Origin: Nocardioides sp. 503
GTDB taxonomy: Bacteria; Actinomycetota; Actinomycetes; Propionibacteriales; Nocardioidaceae
Assembly (NCBI RefSeq): GCF_004522095.1
Contig: NZ_SPUI01000003.1
Location: forward strand, 62,001-126,000
Reading direction: 5' to 3'
Length of the DNA stretch: 64,000 bases
The position numbers were made by a program, and so were the translations under genes. This document shows positions 56,352-64,000 of the stretch, one piece after another. Position 1 is the first letter of the stretch; each line of letters opens with the position of its first letter. The notes below the pieces were generated by a model. It was not told the origin of the DNA and made no database searches. It saw only the letters and a program-made list of their open reading frames with translations.

Positions 56352-57413
56352 ATGCGCCGTTCGCCCGTGTCAGCCCTCAGCCTGCTCGCCGTCTGCTCGC
56401 TCGTCGGATCACTGGCCGGCTGCAGCCTGATCCCAGGCTCCAGCTCGGACCTCGAGGACGCCCTGGAGGTGGTCCCGGCCGACGCCACGTCGGTGACCTT
56501 CGTCGGCCGCGCCGCGATCGCCGAGCGCCTCGACGTCGAGGTCGAGACGGGCGCCGACGACCGCGAGCTCGGTCGCTACCTCCAGGCCGTGGACGAGGCG
56601 GGGGTCGCGACCCGACTGACGTCCTATCTCGGGGTCATGGGGGACGCCGCGCTCAGCGACGCCGACATCGTCTGGGAGGTCAGTGGCAGCGGCCAGGACG
56701 ACGAGGGCCTGTGGACGGTCTGGAAGACCGACGACGACCTCGACCTGGACGAGGTGGGCGACGACCTGGTCGACGCCGGCTACGACGAGTCCGAGACCGG
56801 CGGGGAGCGCCGCTTCAGGGCCGAGCTCGCCGCGGCGGACCCGGAGACCTCGCTCGTGGGCGACCGCTACCCCGTGGCCGTCATGGGCGACGTCGTGCTG
56901 GTGCCCGACGAGCACCTGGTCCTCACCGGGCCCGCCGTCGAGGCCACCCTGGACGTCGTCCAGGACGACGAGGACTCGCTGGTCGACGGCCAGGACTTCG
57001 AGGATGTCGTGAACGCCGTCGACGACGCGGAGTTCGCCCACCTGCGTCGCGACATCGACTGCGGGGCGGTCCAGGGCCGCAGGAGCCCTCCCACTCCTGA
57101 CCCGACGCTGGAGGGCCTGGCACGTCCCGAGGCCACAGGGTTCTTCGTCCACGGCGACGACGCCGAGACGACGACCGTGCTGGCCTTCGAGGATGACGAC
57201 ACCGCCGAGGCCGACGCCGAGGCGCGCGGGGCGTGGCTCGAGGACGGCCTGCTGCTGCAGTCGCAGCGGCCCGTCGCCGACGTCGCCACCTGGGACATCG
57301 AGCACGACGGGTCGCTCGTGCGCATCGACGAGGACCTGAAGGGGGGCGTGCGCTTCGGCATCGAGCTGGCCCTGGCCGACGACGGCTTCACCCGGTGCGC
57401 GCCCGAGGGCTGA
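56352..57413 (+). CDS. Acidic secreted lipoprotein
   Basis: A 353-residue lipoprotein with lipobox LAGC (SLVGSLAGCSLIP). The mature protein is strikingly acidic (LEDALEVVPADATSVTFVG, WKTDDDLDLDEVGDDLVDAG, LDVVQDDEDSLVDGQDFEDV) with repeated alpha/beta segments. I recognise no family; similar acidic actinobacterial lipoproteins are uncharacterised. ATG 56343 upstream is an alternative start in frame. It diverges from mshB with only 25 bp between starts, so their promoters overlap. Confidence 0.7.
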   Translation: MRRSPVSALSLLAVCSLVGSLAGCSLIPGSSSDLEDALEVVPADATSVTFVGRAAIAERLDVEVETGADDRELGRYLQAVDEAGVATRLTSYLGVMGDAALSDADIVWEVSGSGQDDEGLWTVWKTDDDLDLDEVGDDLVDAGYDESETGGERRFRAELAAADPETSLVGDRYPVAVMGDVVLVPDEHLVLTGPAVEATLDVVQDDEDSLVDGQDFEDVVNAVDDAEFAHLRRDIDCGAVQGRRSPPTPDPTLEGLARPEATGFFVHGDDAETTTVLAFEDDDTAEADAEARGAWLEDGLLLQSQRPVADVATWDIEHDGSLVRIDEDLKGGVRFGIELALADDGFTRCAPEG

Positions 57414-57432
57414 GACGGGCGCTCGTCCCATG

Positions 57433-57469
57433 GGGTCTCGGGACCGTCGCAGCGCGACCTCCTCGACTG
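57433..57469. repeat. GGTCTCGGGACC...CTCCTCGACTG intergenic element
   Basis: Between convergent genes; starts GGTCTCGGGACCGTCGC and runs into CGCGACCTCCTCGACTG. A GGAGGTTGAGGAGG stretch follows. It resembles, with more divergence, the dispersed GGTCGAG/TCTCGAAACC family. Confidence 0.4.
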
Positions 57470-57500
57470 CGGGGGACTTCCGGAGGTTGAGGAGGCTCCG

Positions 57501-58175
57501 CTAGGAACCGTCGCGGAATCTCCGCTTGGGCTGCGTCGGCAGGTCCAGCGGTGCCGGCGCGGTGGGCGGCTCGGGGACGTCGCGGTCCAGCCAGCCGTCG
57601 TACTCGTCGACGAGCACCTCCACCACGAACGCCGGCGCGTCGCTGAGCACCGCCCACGGGTGGTCCTCGTCGTCGTCCTCGCCCTGCAGGCGCTCGCGCA
57701 CGACGCTGGCCTCGAACCCGTCGCGGGTGAGCCGGTCGGCCATGGCGCGGGCGTGCTCCTCCTCGAACACGATGGCCCGCAGCAGCGGCTCGGGTGACCC
57801 GAGCCTCGCGGCGAGCTCGGAGAGGAACGGCCGGTCGGGCTCCAGCCAGTCGACGTCCGCGAGCTCGTCGCGCGTCAGCCAGCGCACCTCGTCGTGCTCG
57901 GTCGGCTCGGGCTCCCCCGCGACCAGCCGCACCAGGGCGACGGACAGCTCGTGGGTGGTACCGATCGGCACCCGCCCCGCCAGCCAGTCGGTGACCTCGA
58001 CCGTGCAGCCGAGCTCCTCGGCGACCTCGCGCACGAGCGCGTCACCGGGCAGCTCGCCGTCCTCGACCTTGCCGCCGGGCAGCTCCCAGCGTCCGGCCGC
58101 CTCGGGCGGCGACGTACGGCGTGCGGCCAGCACCCGCGCGTGGCGCACAAGGGCGGCTCCGACGACCTGCTTCAC
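57501..58175 (-). CDS. NUDIX hydrolase fused to an RraB-like domain
   Basis: A 224-residue protein from GTG 58175. The NUDIX box spans residues 35-56 (Gly35, Glu41, Arg49-Glu50, Glu53-Glu54, Gly56) in a MutT-type domain (VVGAALVRHARVLAARRT). Residues about 140-205 (FEEEHARAMADRLTRDGFEA, HPWAVLSDAPAFVVEVLVDE) resemble RraB, an inhibitor of RNase E. The pairing suggests nucleotide clean-up linked to RNA turnover, but only the NUDIX half is secure. TAGGCT precedes the GTG by seven bases. Confidence 0.8.
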   Translation of the reverse strand: MKQVVGAALVRHARVLAARRTSPPEAAGRWELPGGKVEDGELPGDALVREVAEELGCTVEVTDWLAGRVPIGTTHELSVALVRLVAGEPEPTEHDEVRWLTRDELADVDWLEPDRPFLSELAARLGSPEPLLRAIVFEEEHARAMADRLTRDGFEASVVRERLQGEDDDEDHPWAVLSDAPAFVVEVLVDEYDGWLDRDVPEPPTAPAPLDLPTQPKRRFRDGS

Positions 58176-58227
58176 GGGTCCGAGCCTAGGCCGTGGCGAC
58201 GTCGGTGCCGGTGGGTACCGTCCAGCC

Positions 58228-59307
58228 ATGACCGCCCCCGGCGTCCACCTGACCCGCACCGACGAGAACGCCGACGAGATCGACGCGCTCGCGCGGCTGC
58301 TCGGCGGACGCGTGCCGATGGCCGGCGTCCTCGACGACCTCGACCGCAACGGCCGCCGCACCTGGGCGCCGGGTCGTGCCGTGCACCGCGCCTACACCTT
58401 CGACGCCCGCGACCGCCGCGACAAGCGGTGGTGGCCGCAGGGCGTCACCACCTCCGCGGACGCCTCGCCGAGCGGCGAGGTCGCCGGACGGCGGCTGGTG
58501 GTCGTGGCGTGGTACGCCAAGCAGCTGCCCGGCGACGCGACCGGCAACCACGGCGTGCGGATCACGCTCTTCGACCTCGACAGCCGCGACTACCGCCACG
58601 TGCTGCTGGTGGTGCCGCAGATGAAGGACGGCGTGCTCGGGCTGGCGCCGCTGCGGGTGCACGCGGGCGGGATCGTGTGGTTCGGCGACCACCTGCACGT
58701 CGCCGCCACGGCCAAGGGCTTCATGACCTGCCGGATGACCGACCTGATGCGGGTGCCCGACGAGGTCGCCGGCGAGCGCGCGTCGTTCGGCATCGAGGGC
58801 GACCGGGTGGCCTCCTTCGGCTACCGCTACGTCCTGCCCGTGCGCTTCTCCTACCGCGCCCTGGCCGACGAGGGTGAGGAGCGGCTGCGCTACTCGTTCA
58901 TGTCGCTCGACCGCGCCGCCTCGCCGCCCGAGCTCGTCGCCGGTGAGTACGCCGGCCGCGGGCGGACGCGCCGGCTGGCGCGCTTCTCGCTCGACCCCGA
59001 GACGACCCTCCTGGCGACCGCCGACGACGGCCGGTCGACGCCGATGACTCTCGACGAGGGCGTCTTCCGCATGCAGGGCGCGGCGGTGGCCCGCGGGCGC
59101 TACCACGTGACGGTGTCGCGGACGCCGCACTGGCCGGGGTCGGTCTACGCCGGCACTCCGGGGGCGATGCGCGAGCACCGCTTCGCGACGCCCATGGGTC
59201 CGGAGGACCTGGCCTACTGGCCCCAGACCGACCTGCTGTGGTCGGTCACCGAGCACCCCCGGCGCCGGTGGATCTTCGCGATGCGGCGGTCCTGGTTCGA
59301 CCGCTAG
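58228..59307 (+). CDS. Conserved protein of unknown function
   Basis: A 359-residue soluble protein without a signal peptide. Blocks of beta-strand-like sequence (RLVVVAWYAKQLPGDATGNH, IVWFGDHLHVAATAKGFMTC, RVASFGYRYVLPVRFSYRAL) with regular spacing hint at a propeller-like fold. Many Trp, Tyr and His residues are placed at strand ends. No catalytic motif is seen and I recognise no family. ATG 58228 lies six bases after TACCGT. It diverges from the NUDIX gene. Confidence 0.65.
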   Translation: MTAPGVHLTRTDENADEIDALARLLGGRVPMAGVLDDLDRNGRRTWAPGRAVHRAYTFDARDRRDKRWWPQGVTTSADASPSGEVAGRRLVVVAWYAKQLPGDATGNHGVRITLFDLDSRDYRHVLLVVPQMKDGVLGLAPLRVHAGGIVWFGDHLHVAATAKGFMTCRMTDLMRVPDEVAGERASFGIEGDRVASFGYRYVLPVRFSYRALADEGEERLRYSFMSLDRAASPPELVAGEYAGRGRTRRLARFSLDPETTLLATADDGRSTPMTLDEGVFRMQGAAVARGRYHVTVSRTPHWPGSVYAGTPGAMREHRFATPMGPEDLAYWPQTDLLWSVTEHPRRRWIFAMRRSWFDR

Positions 59308-59320
59308 TCATACGGCCAGG

Positions 59321-60127
59321 TCAGGCGCGGGGCAGGAGCGCGAGCTGGCGGCTCTGCGCCACCAGGCGACCCGCGGAGTCCCAGACCTCGCAGTCCTCCT
59401 CGAACATCCCGCCGGCGACGTTGCGGCTCTCGTGGCGCACCCGCAACCAGCCCGGCGCCGGCTTGGCGCGCACGTGGGCGGTGAGCTCCAGCGTCGGCGC
59501 CCAGCCCGGTCCCCCGATGTTGAAGGTGACCGGCGGCAGCGAGTCGAGCACCATCAGCAGGGAGACGGGGTCCGGCTCACGGCCGTCCTCCAGCTTGAAC
59601 CAGGCGCTCATCACCGCCTCGCCGCTGGGCCGGCCGACGGTCCAGCCGACCTGGTCGGGGTGGAAGCGCATGTCGAAGCGCCCCATCAGCGGCGCGATCC
59701 GGCGTACCTCCTCGGGCGCCATCGAGCTGGGCACGCAGTCCTCCACCGGCGGCAGCACGAACGGCCTGGCGGTCGTCCGCACGTCGTCGGCGCTGCGGTC
59801 GAGGTCGCCGTACGTCGCCAGCACGGTGATCCGGTCCTGGCCGTCCTGGCGCAGGTCGGCGGCGACCGTCGACGTGCTGCCACCCGACCGCCGTACGGTC
59901 ACGTCGACGGTGGCCGGCCCGGGCGTCGCGGCGGAGAGGAAGTAGGCACTCACCACCAGCGGGTCGGGCTTGTCGGGCAGCGCCGTACGCAGGGCGTTGC
60001 CCGCGACCGCGAGCAGGTAGCCGCCGTTGACGCCGCCGCCGACCACCCAGCCGGCGTCGAGCTCGGCGGCGTAGCGTCCGTCCCCGTCGGGGGTCACCGC
60101 TGTGGTCCGATCGAACACCGAAGGCAT
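59321..60127 (-). CDS. Double-hotdog acyl-CoA thioesterase-like protein
   Basis: A 268-residue protein with two hotdog halves: AAELDAGWVVGGGVNGGYLL, LVVSAYFLSAATPGPATVDV, then LELTAHVRAKPAPGWLRVRH and DCEVWDSAGRLVAQSRQLAL. This is the TesB/thioesterase-like superfamily, which hydrolyses acyl-CoA esters. The substrate chain is unknown. The C-terminal AQSRQLALLP is typical. It diverges from the small DUF202 membrane protein. Confidence 0.85.
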   Translation of the reverse strand: MPSVFDRTTAVTPDGDGRYAAELDAGWVVGGGVNGGYLLAVAGNALRTALPDKPDPLVVSAYFLSAATPGPATVDVTVRRSGGSTSTVAADLRQDGQDRITVLATYGDLDRSADDVRTTARPFVLPPVEDCVPSSMAPEEVRRIAPLMGRFDMRFHPDQVGWTVGRPSGEAVMSAWFKLEDGREPDPVSLLMVLDSLPPVTFNIGGPGWAPTLELTAHVRAKPAPGWLRVRHESRNVAGGMFEEDCEVWDSAGRLVAQSRQLALLPRA

Positions 60128-60169
60128 GCCCGCGAGCCTAGGCCGCGCCGGGTGCGCCACCATGGGCGC

Positions 60170-60508
60170 ATGGGTGTCTACGACGTCGGCGACGAGCCCG
60201 ACCCGCGCTACTCGCTCGCCAACGAGCGCACGTTCCTGGCGTGGGTGCGCACCACCCTGGCGATGCTCGCCGGCTCGGTGGCTCTGCACTCGCTCGGCAT
60301 CCCCACCGCCGACTGGCTGCGCAACGCGCTGGTCGTGGGGCTGGCCGTCTTCGGCGGCCTGATGAGCGCCCTGGCCTATCGGCGCTGGGCGCAGGTCGAG
60401 CGGGCCATGCGCCGGCGCGAGCCGCTCCCCCGCTTCGGCCTCGGGCTCGTCGTCACCGTCGCGCTCGTGCTCGTCTCGGTCCTGCTCGCCGTCACGCTGG
60501 TGGTCTGA
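60170..60508 (+). CDS. DUF202/YidH-family membrane protein
   Basis: A 112-residue protein with the family signature YSLANERTFLAWVRTTLAML at residues 14-33, then two further helices (NALVVGLAVFGGLMSALAYR; GLGLVVTVALVLVSVLLAVT) and the conserved RRWAQVERAMRRREPLP loop. The family is widespread and of unknown function. ATG 60170 follows CACCAT by six bases. Confidence 0.88.
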   Translation: MGVYDVGDEPDPRYSLANERTFLAWVRTTLAMLAGSVALHSLGIPTADWLRNALVVGLAVFGGLMSALAYRRWAQVERAMRRREPLPRFGLGLVVTVALVLVSVLLAVTLVV

Positions 60509-60541
60509 GCGCGCCTGGAGGATAAGGAAGGCGCGCGCCCG

Positions 60542-60580
60542 GGGGTTGAGGAAGGCGCGAAGCGCCTGTCTCGAAACCCC
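60542..60580. repeat. GGGGTTGAG...CTCGAAACCCC palindromic element
   Basis: It starts GGGGTTGAGGA and ends TCTCGAAACCCC, nearly inverted ends, with a perfect inner AGGCGC-GAA-GCGCCT hairpin. It ends one base before the PASTA anti-sigma stop and is the clearest member of the dispersed family in this window. Confidence 0.65.
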
Positions 60581-61453
60581 TCAGCGCGTGACCTCTACCG
60601 TCACGACCGACCCCGGCTCCACGACCGTCCCGGGCGCAGGGGAGGCCGCCAGCACGAACCCCGGCGGGATGTCCCGGGTGGGCTCCGGGACGACCTTCGC
60701 CACCAGCCCGGCCTCCTGGACGGCACGGACGTAGCGCCTCCCGGCCTTGGTCTGGTCGGGGTGCTCGTAGTTGGCCGGCGAGATCCCGGGCACGGCGACG
60801 TGCGAGTCCAGGACGACGATGCGGCTCAGCGCCTCGTCGACGGCCCGCTGCGACACCGTGGACGTCGCCTCGAAGACCACGCCCTCGGCCGGCAGCTGGA
60901 CCCGCGAGCTGAAGACGTCTCGTCCCGCGTAGGTCTCCGACCCGGTCGACGCCGTGTGCAGCGCCTGCTCGCCGTCGACCTCGACGCGGCTCCACTCCAG
61001 GAGCTGGTCGAGGTCGTTCGGGACGCGGAGCGTGACGCTGGTGACCTCGGCGGGGTACGCCGCCGAGCACGTCTCGACCACGCCGACGTCGACGACGACC
61101 GTGTCCCGCGTGGGGACGCCGCAGCGCGTCGCGTTGGTGCCCCACGCGTCCGGGACGGCGATCGCCGCCCGGCCCATGCCGACCCACCGGAAGCCGGCGG
61201 GTGGCACGTCCGGCGACGCACCGTCGGAGGCCACCGGCGCCGGGTCCCGCCCCGGGTCGGACGCGCTCGGCCAGAGCGCGACCGCGCCGACGACCGCCGC
61301 GGCCGCGGCGGCGGCGACCAGCACGCCGTACGAGCGGCGGCGCCGGCCTCCACGGTGGATCTCGGCGAGCGGCGGCGGGCCCACGGCGACGTCGGCGGCG
61401 CGGGCCTCGAGGAGGTCGCTCAAGGTCTGGTCGTCCATGCGGTGCTCGTTCAC
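60581..61453 (-). CDS. Transmembrane anti-sigma-like protein with C-terminal PASTA domain
   Basis: A 290-residue protein. The first 35 residues are cytoplasmic (DDQTLSDLLEARAADVAVGP), a transmembrane helix spans about 42-61 (YGVLVAAAAAAAVVGAVALW), and the extracytoplasmic part ends in a PASTA-like repeat (YVRAVQEAGLVAKVVPEPTR, ASPAPGTVVEPGSVVTVEV). PASTA repeats bind murein stem peptides or lipid II. Its GTG overlaps the sigma-factor stop (GTGA), so it probably sequesters that sigma factor and releases it on a wall signal. No ZAS zinc motif is present. Confidence 0.75.
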   Translation of the reverse strand: MNEHRMDDQTLSDLLEARAADVAVGPPPLAEIHRGGRRRRSYGVLVAAAAAAAVVGAVALWPSASDPGRDPAPVASDGASPDVPPAGFRWVGMGRAAIAVPDAWGTNATRCGVPTRDTVVVDVGVVETCSAAYPAEVTSVTLRVPNDLDQLLEWSRVEVDGEQALHTASTGSETYAGRDVFSSRVQLPAEGVVFEATSTVSQRAVDEALSRIVVLDSHVAVPGISPANYEHPDQTKAGRRYVRAVQEAGLVAKVVPEPTRDIPPGFVLAASPAPGTVVEPGSVVTVEVTR

Positions 61454-61941
61454 GTCATCTCCTGGTGGTCGGCGAGGTCCGGGTCGGCGGCGAGCGTCGA
61501 CAGGGCACGCGAGAGGCGGCTCTTGACCGTCCCGGGCGCGACGTCGAGCGCGTCGGCCATCTGGAGCTCGGTGAGGTTGGCGTAGTAGCGCAGGACGACG
61601 GCCGCTCGCTGGTCGGCGGTGAGCCGGTCCAGCGCCCGGTCGACGGCGTCACGCATGAGGACGGCACCGGTCGCGTCGGCGACGGCGACCTCCGGGAGGT
61701 GCTCGGTCGGGCGCTCGCCGCGCCACCGCCGGCGGCGGGTGTCGGTGAAGGTGTTGACGAGGACCCGGTAGACGTAGGCGTCGCGGTCGTCGGCGCGCTG
61801 CACCCGCGACCAGCTGGCCAGGCAACGGGTGAGCGCGGTCTGCACGACGTCCTGCGCCTCGTGCTCGTCGCAGCCGAGCAGCACCGCGGCGCGCACCAGT
61901 CGCGGCCAGCGCGCGGCCACGAGCTCGTCGAACTCCTCCAT
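61450..61941 (-). CDS. ECF sigma factor, SigE family (second ECF of the window)
   Basis: A 163-residue protein. Region 2: FDELVAARWPRLVRAAVLLG, CDEHEAQDVVQTALTRCLAS. Region 4: LTADQRAAVVLRYYANLTEL, VAPGTVKSRLSRALSTLAAD. The FDELVAARWPRL start is characteristic of the short SigE-family factors found in large numbers in actinobacteria. It is translationally coupled to a PASTA-bearing membrane protein, its likely regulator. Target promoters are unknown. Confidence 0.9.
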   Translation of the reverse strand: MEEFDELVAARWPRLVRAAVLLGCDEHEAQDVVQTALTRCLASWSRVQRADDRDAYVYRVLVNTFTDTRRRRWRGERPTEHLPEVAVADATGAVLMRDAVDRALDRLTADQRAAVVLRYYANLTELQMADALDVAPGTVKSRLSRALSTLAADPDLADHQEMT

Positions 61942-62107
61942 CGGCCCTCCTCGTCCTCACTCCTGCGACGTGCCGGAGGTGGTGCGGGGTTCCGTCGCGG
62001 TCGCGGAGGTCGCCACGAACCCCAGGAATGCTGGTTTGTCGCGCGACCCGATGGCAAGAGCACCTGGGGCGGATCGGCGTCGAGCTCGGGCCCTGCTGCG
62101 CCGGAGG

Positions 62108-62184
62108 TTCTGGGGCAGAACTGTCGCTTCTGGGCCGCTATTTCGCCCCAGAACGTCAGGTTTTTCAGCATCTGCTGAAAACCC
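62108..62184. terminator. Structured AT-richer tract after the Ser/Thr kinase
   Basis: GTTCTGGGGC (62108-62117) pairs with GCCCCAGAAC (62145-62154) across a 27-base loop, and TTTTCAGCA - TC - TGCTGAAAA (62162-62181) is a perfect second stem with T-rich flanks. In the minus direction this follows the kinase stop, so it can terminate kinase transcription. The rest of the 251-bp gap (61942-62192) shows no gene. Confidence 0.6.
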
Positions 62185-62192
62185 TGCTGCCG

Positions 62193-63698
62193 CTACAACC
62201 GCTGGTCGCCCGTGATCGCCAGCCCGCCGTCGGACTGCTCGACGAACAGCCGGCGCACCTCGGTCTGCGAGGACCCGTCGGTGGTGTAGGTGAGGGTCAC
62301 GTCGACGACGCCGGGCTCGGCCTCCTCGGCGCCGTCGACCGAGACCGAGTCGACACCGGCCCAGAAGCCGTCGAAGGAGTCGCGGCCCACCTCGTCCTGG
62401 AACGACGGCGACAGCCGCTGCCAGGCGGCGTCGGTGTCCCCGGGCAGCAGACCGTAGTACTCCTGGGCGAACGCCGTCGCGTCCGACGACGCGGGCGGCG
62501 CCGGCTCCTCCTCCGGAGGCTGGTCCGCCGACTCCTCGGGCGTCTCCTCCGGGGTGCTCTCCGCAGGCGGCTTCGGCGACTCCTGCTGGCCACCGCCGCG
62601 TCCCGTCGGCGACCCCGACGACGAGGGGTCGTCCGAGGCCGTGTCGGAGCCCGACCCGTCGTCCTGGAGCACCAGGAAGGCGATCCCGGCGACCAGCAGG
62701 AGCAGCACCACCACGCCGGCCACGAGCAGCCCCCCACGACGGCGCGGCTCCTCGCCGGGCGGCACGGGCGGCGCGGGCGGCGCGGGCGCGACGGGCTCGA
62801 CGACCGGCTCCTCCACGACGGTCGCCGGGCCGAGGTCGGCGGCGGGCCGAGCCGAGGTCGTGGTCGGCCCGGACGAGGCCCGGTGCAGCTCGGCGGCGCA
62901 CTCCGCCATCGTCGGGCGCGCGGCCGGGTCGGTGTCCATCATCCGCGAGATGGGCCGGCGCAGCGGCCCGGCGGCCTGCGGCTGCGGCGGCGCCTCGTGC
63001 GCGATCAGGGCCATCAGCGCGAGCGGGTTGGACTGCGAGGGGTACGGCGAGTGCCCCTCGACCGCCGCGAACAGCGTGGCGCCCAGCCCCCACACGTCCG
63101 AGGCGGGCGTGGCGTCGGAGCCGCGCGCCAGCTCGGGCGCGAAGTACGCCGGGGTGCCGGTCATCAGGCCGGTCTGGGTCAGCTTGTCGTCGCCGGCGCC
63201 GCGGGCGATGCCGAAGTCGCTGATCTTGGCCGTGCCGTCGTCGCCGACCAGGACGTTGCCGGGCTTCACGTCACGGTGGACGGTCCCGGCGGCGTGGGCG
63301 ACCGCGAGGCCGTCGGCGACCTGGGCGCCGATCCGCGCGACGCGATCGGGCGGGAGCGGGCCCTCGTCGGCCACGAGCTCGGACAGGGTGCGCCCGGGGA
63401 CGTACTCCATCACCAGCCACAGGTGGTCACCCTCCTCCACCGCGTCGTAGACGGAGACGACGTTCGGGTGGTTGAGGGCGGCCGAGGAGCGGGCCTCGCG
63501 CATCGCACGGGCCAGGTGGGGCAGCGACTCGCCGGGCAGGCGGCCGACGCGCTTGAGCGCGACGGCGCGGCCCAGGCGCTCGTCGTGGGCGAGCCACACG
63601 CTGCCCATGCCGCCGCGGCCGACCTCACGCTCGACGCGGTACCGCCCCCCGATGGGCTCCGTGGGCAGGGCTGTTCCAGGAGAGTCCATTCCGACCAC
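62193..63698 (-). CDS. Transmembrane Ser/Thr protein kinase
   Basis: A 501-residue PknB-type kinase. The Gly-rich loop is VGRGGMGSVW, the ATP-binding Lys is Lys49 (VALKRV), the catalytic loop is His141-Arg142-Asp143 (HRDVKPGN), and Asp161 is in DFG; APE follows. A single transmembrane helix (LLVAGVVVLLLLVAGIAFLV) separates the kinase from a Ser/Pro/Glu-rich linker and a small extracytoplasmic C-terminal domain (FAQEYYGLLPGDTDAAWQRL, VDVTLTYTTDGSSQTEVRRL) that replaces PASTA repeats and may be the sensor. ATG 63689 is an alternative start. Confidence 0.92.
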   Translation of the reverse strand: MVGMDSPGTALPTEPIGGRYRVEREVGRGGMGSVWLAHDERLGRAVALKRVGRLPGESLPHLARAMREARSSAALNHPNVVSVYDAVEEGDHLWLVMEYVPGRTLSELVADEGPLPPDRVARIGAQVADGLAVAHAAGTVHRDVKPGNVLVGDDGTAKISDFGIARGAGDDKLTQTGLMTGTPAYFAPELARGSDATPASDVWGLGATLFAAVEGHSPYPSQSNPLALMALIAHEAPPQPQAAGPLRRPISRMMDTDPAARPTMAECAAELHRASSGPTTTSARPAADLGPATVVEEPVVEPVAPAPPAPPVPPGEEPRRRGGLLVAGVVVLLLLVAGIAFLVLQDDGSGSDTASDDPSSSGSPTGRGGGQQESPKPPAESTPEETPEESADQPPEEEPAPPASSDATAFAQEYYGLLPGDTDAAWQRLSPSFQDEVGRDSFDGFWAGVDSVSVDGAEEAEPGVVDVTLTYTTDGSSQTEVRRLFVEQSDGGLAITGDQRL

Positions 63699-63754
63699 TA
63701 CCCAGGACGGCCGCCTCGCAGTACGGCGGGCGGCCCCTCAAGCGGTGTCGCAGG

Positions 63755-63949
63755 TCAGGCGGCGCGGCGCTGCAGCGGCAGCAGGTGGGTCTTGCCCTCG
63801 CGCTGGGCCACCATGAAGGTCGCCTCGGCGTCGTAGCCGGCGGCCAGCTCGTCCACGGTCGCCTGGTCGTCGGACTCCACCGCGGAGTTGATGGCGCGCA
63901 CGTAGCGGGAGTGCAGCTCGTTCAGGTCGTCGATCAGTCGTGTCGTCAT
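63755..63949 (-). CDS. Small acidic helical protein
   Basis: A 64-residue protein: MTTRLIDDLNELHSRYVRAI, NSAVESDDQATVDELAAGYD, then AEATFMVAQREGKTHLLPL. It is predicted mostly helical and cytoplasmic. It lies 56 bp upstream of the kinase gene on the same strand. I recognise no family. The remaining 51 bases to the window end show nothing. Confidence 0.6.
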   Translation of the reverse strand: MTTRLIDDLNELHSRYVRAINSAVESDDQATVDELAAGYDAEATFMVAQREGKTHLLPLQRRAA

Positions 63950-64000
63950 ATCTGGTTCAGCGCTGCGCGAGGCCCGTTCGTTCCCGGATCGGCCCGGATG

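Overview
This is a high-GC actinobacterial chromosome segment, most likely from Nocardioides or a close relative in Propionibacteriales. The supporting evidence is a mycothiol gene (mshB), a 180-kDa NAD-dependent glutamate dehydrogenase, an F420-type luciferase-like oxidoreductase, a KstR-type operator, a T-box with a very short specifier stem before ileS, and a strong GTG and leaderless-start habit. I see no phage, insertion sequence, CRISPR array, rRNA or tRNA. Gene density is high and no gap reaches 300 bases.

Layout. 1-1.4 kb: a heme-binding lipoprotein (cut by the window edge) diverges from heme oxygenase across two DtxR/IdeR-like iron boxes. 1.4-3.7 kb: a uronate-dehydrogenase-like enzyme, then a MerR regulator and an aldo/keto reductase that each carry the same MerR operator. 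3.9-9.6 kb: deoxynucleoside sugar catabolism (phosphosugar mutase, deoC, a full aldehyde dehydrogenase and a half-length partner resembling a split ALDH16). 9.6-12.1 kb: pentapeptide-type protein, GlxA-type regulator and cysteine hydrolase, flanked by long palindromic repeats. 12.2-25.1 kb: amino-acid catabolism (NAD-GDH, tryptophan 2,3-dioxygenase, PruA), lipoproteins, two DUF2505 proteins, an Old Yellow Enzyme homolog and a WS/DGAT-like protein lacking the second histidine of its active-site motif. 25.2-29.3 kb: a lipoprotein/membrane-protein pair and a CpaB/CpaE-like pair. 29.3-32.6 kb: the envelope-stress block htrA-rseA-sigE with a divergent O-methyltransferase. 32.7-39.2 kb: pepA, DUF3117, enoyl-CoA hydratase, carboxypeptidase, LOG protein and dapE. 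39.3-41.8 kb: an F420-type oxidoreductase under a KstR-like site, and two twin secreted repeat proteins. 41.9-45.3 kb: ileS with its T-box. 45.3-53.1 kb: small secreted proteins, dapD, a possible two-domain murein hydrolase, dapC, ferredoxin and a GNAT protein. 53.3-64 kb: VanW protein, mshB, a NUDIX protein, a thioesterase, an ECF sigma/PASTA anti-sigma pair and a Ser/Thr kinase.

How it fits together. dapC, dapD and dapE supply lysine and meso-diaminopimelate. From about 29 to 56 kb the conserved order (htrA, rseA, sigE, O-methyltransferase, DUF3117, DivIVA-like, LOG, dapE, dapD, dapC, ferredoxin, mshB) recalls the mycobacterial segment between mshB and htrA, so most of the window looks like inherited core. 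The least explained parts are non-coding: three copies of a 70-bp double palindrome, a 90-bp nested palindrome, a dispersed family of GGTCGAG/TCTCGAAACC elements at gene ends, and a repeated promoter layout (a -10-like hexamer exactly 6 bases before the start codon).
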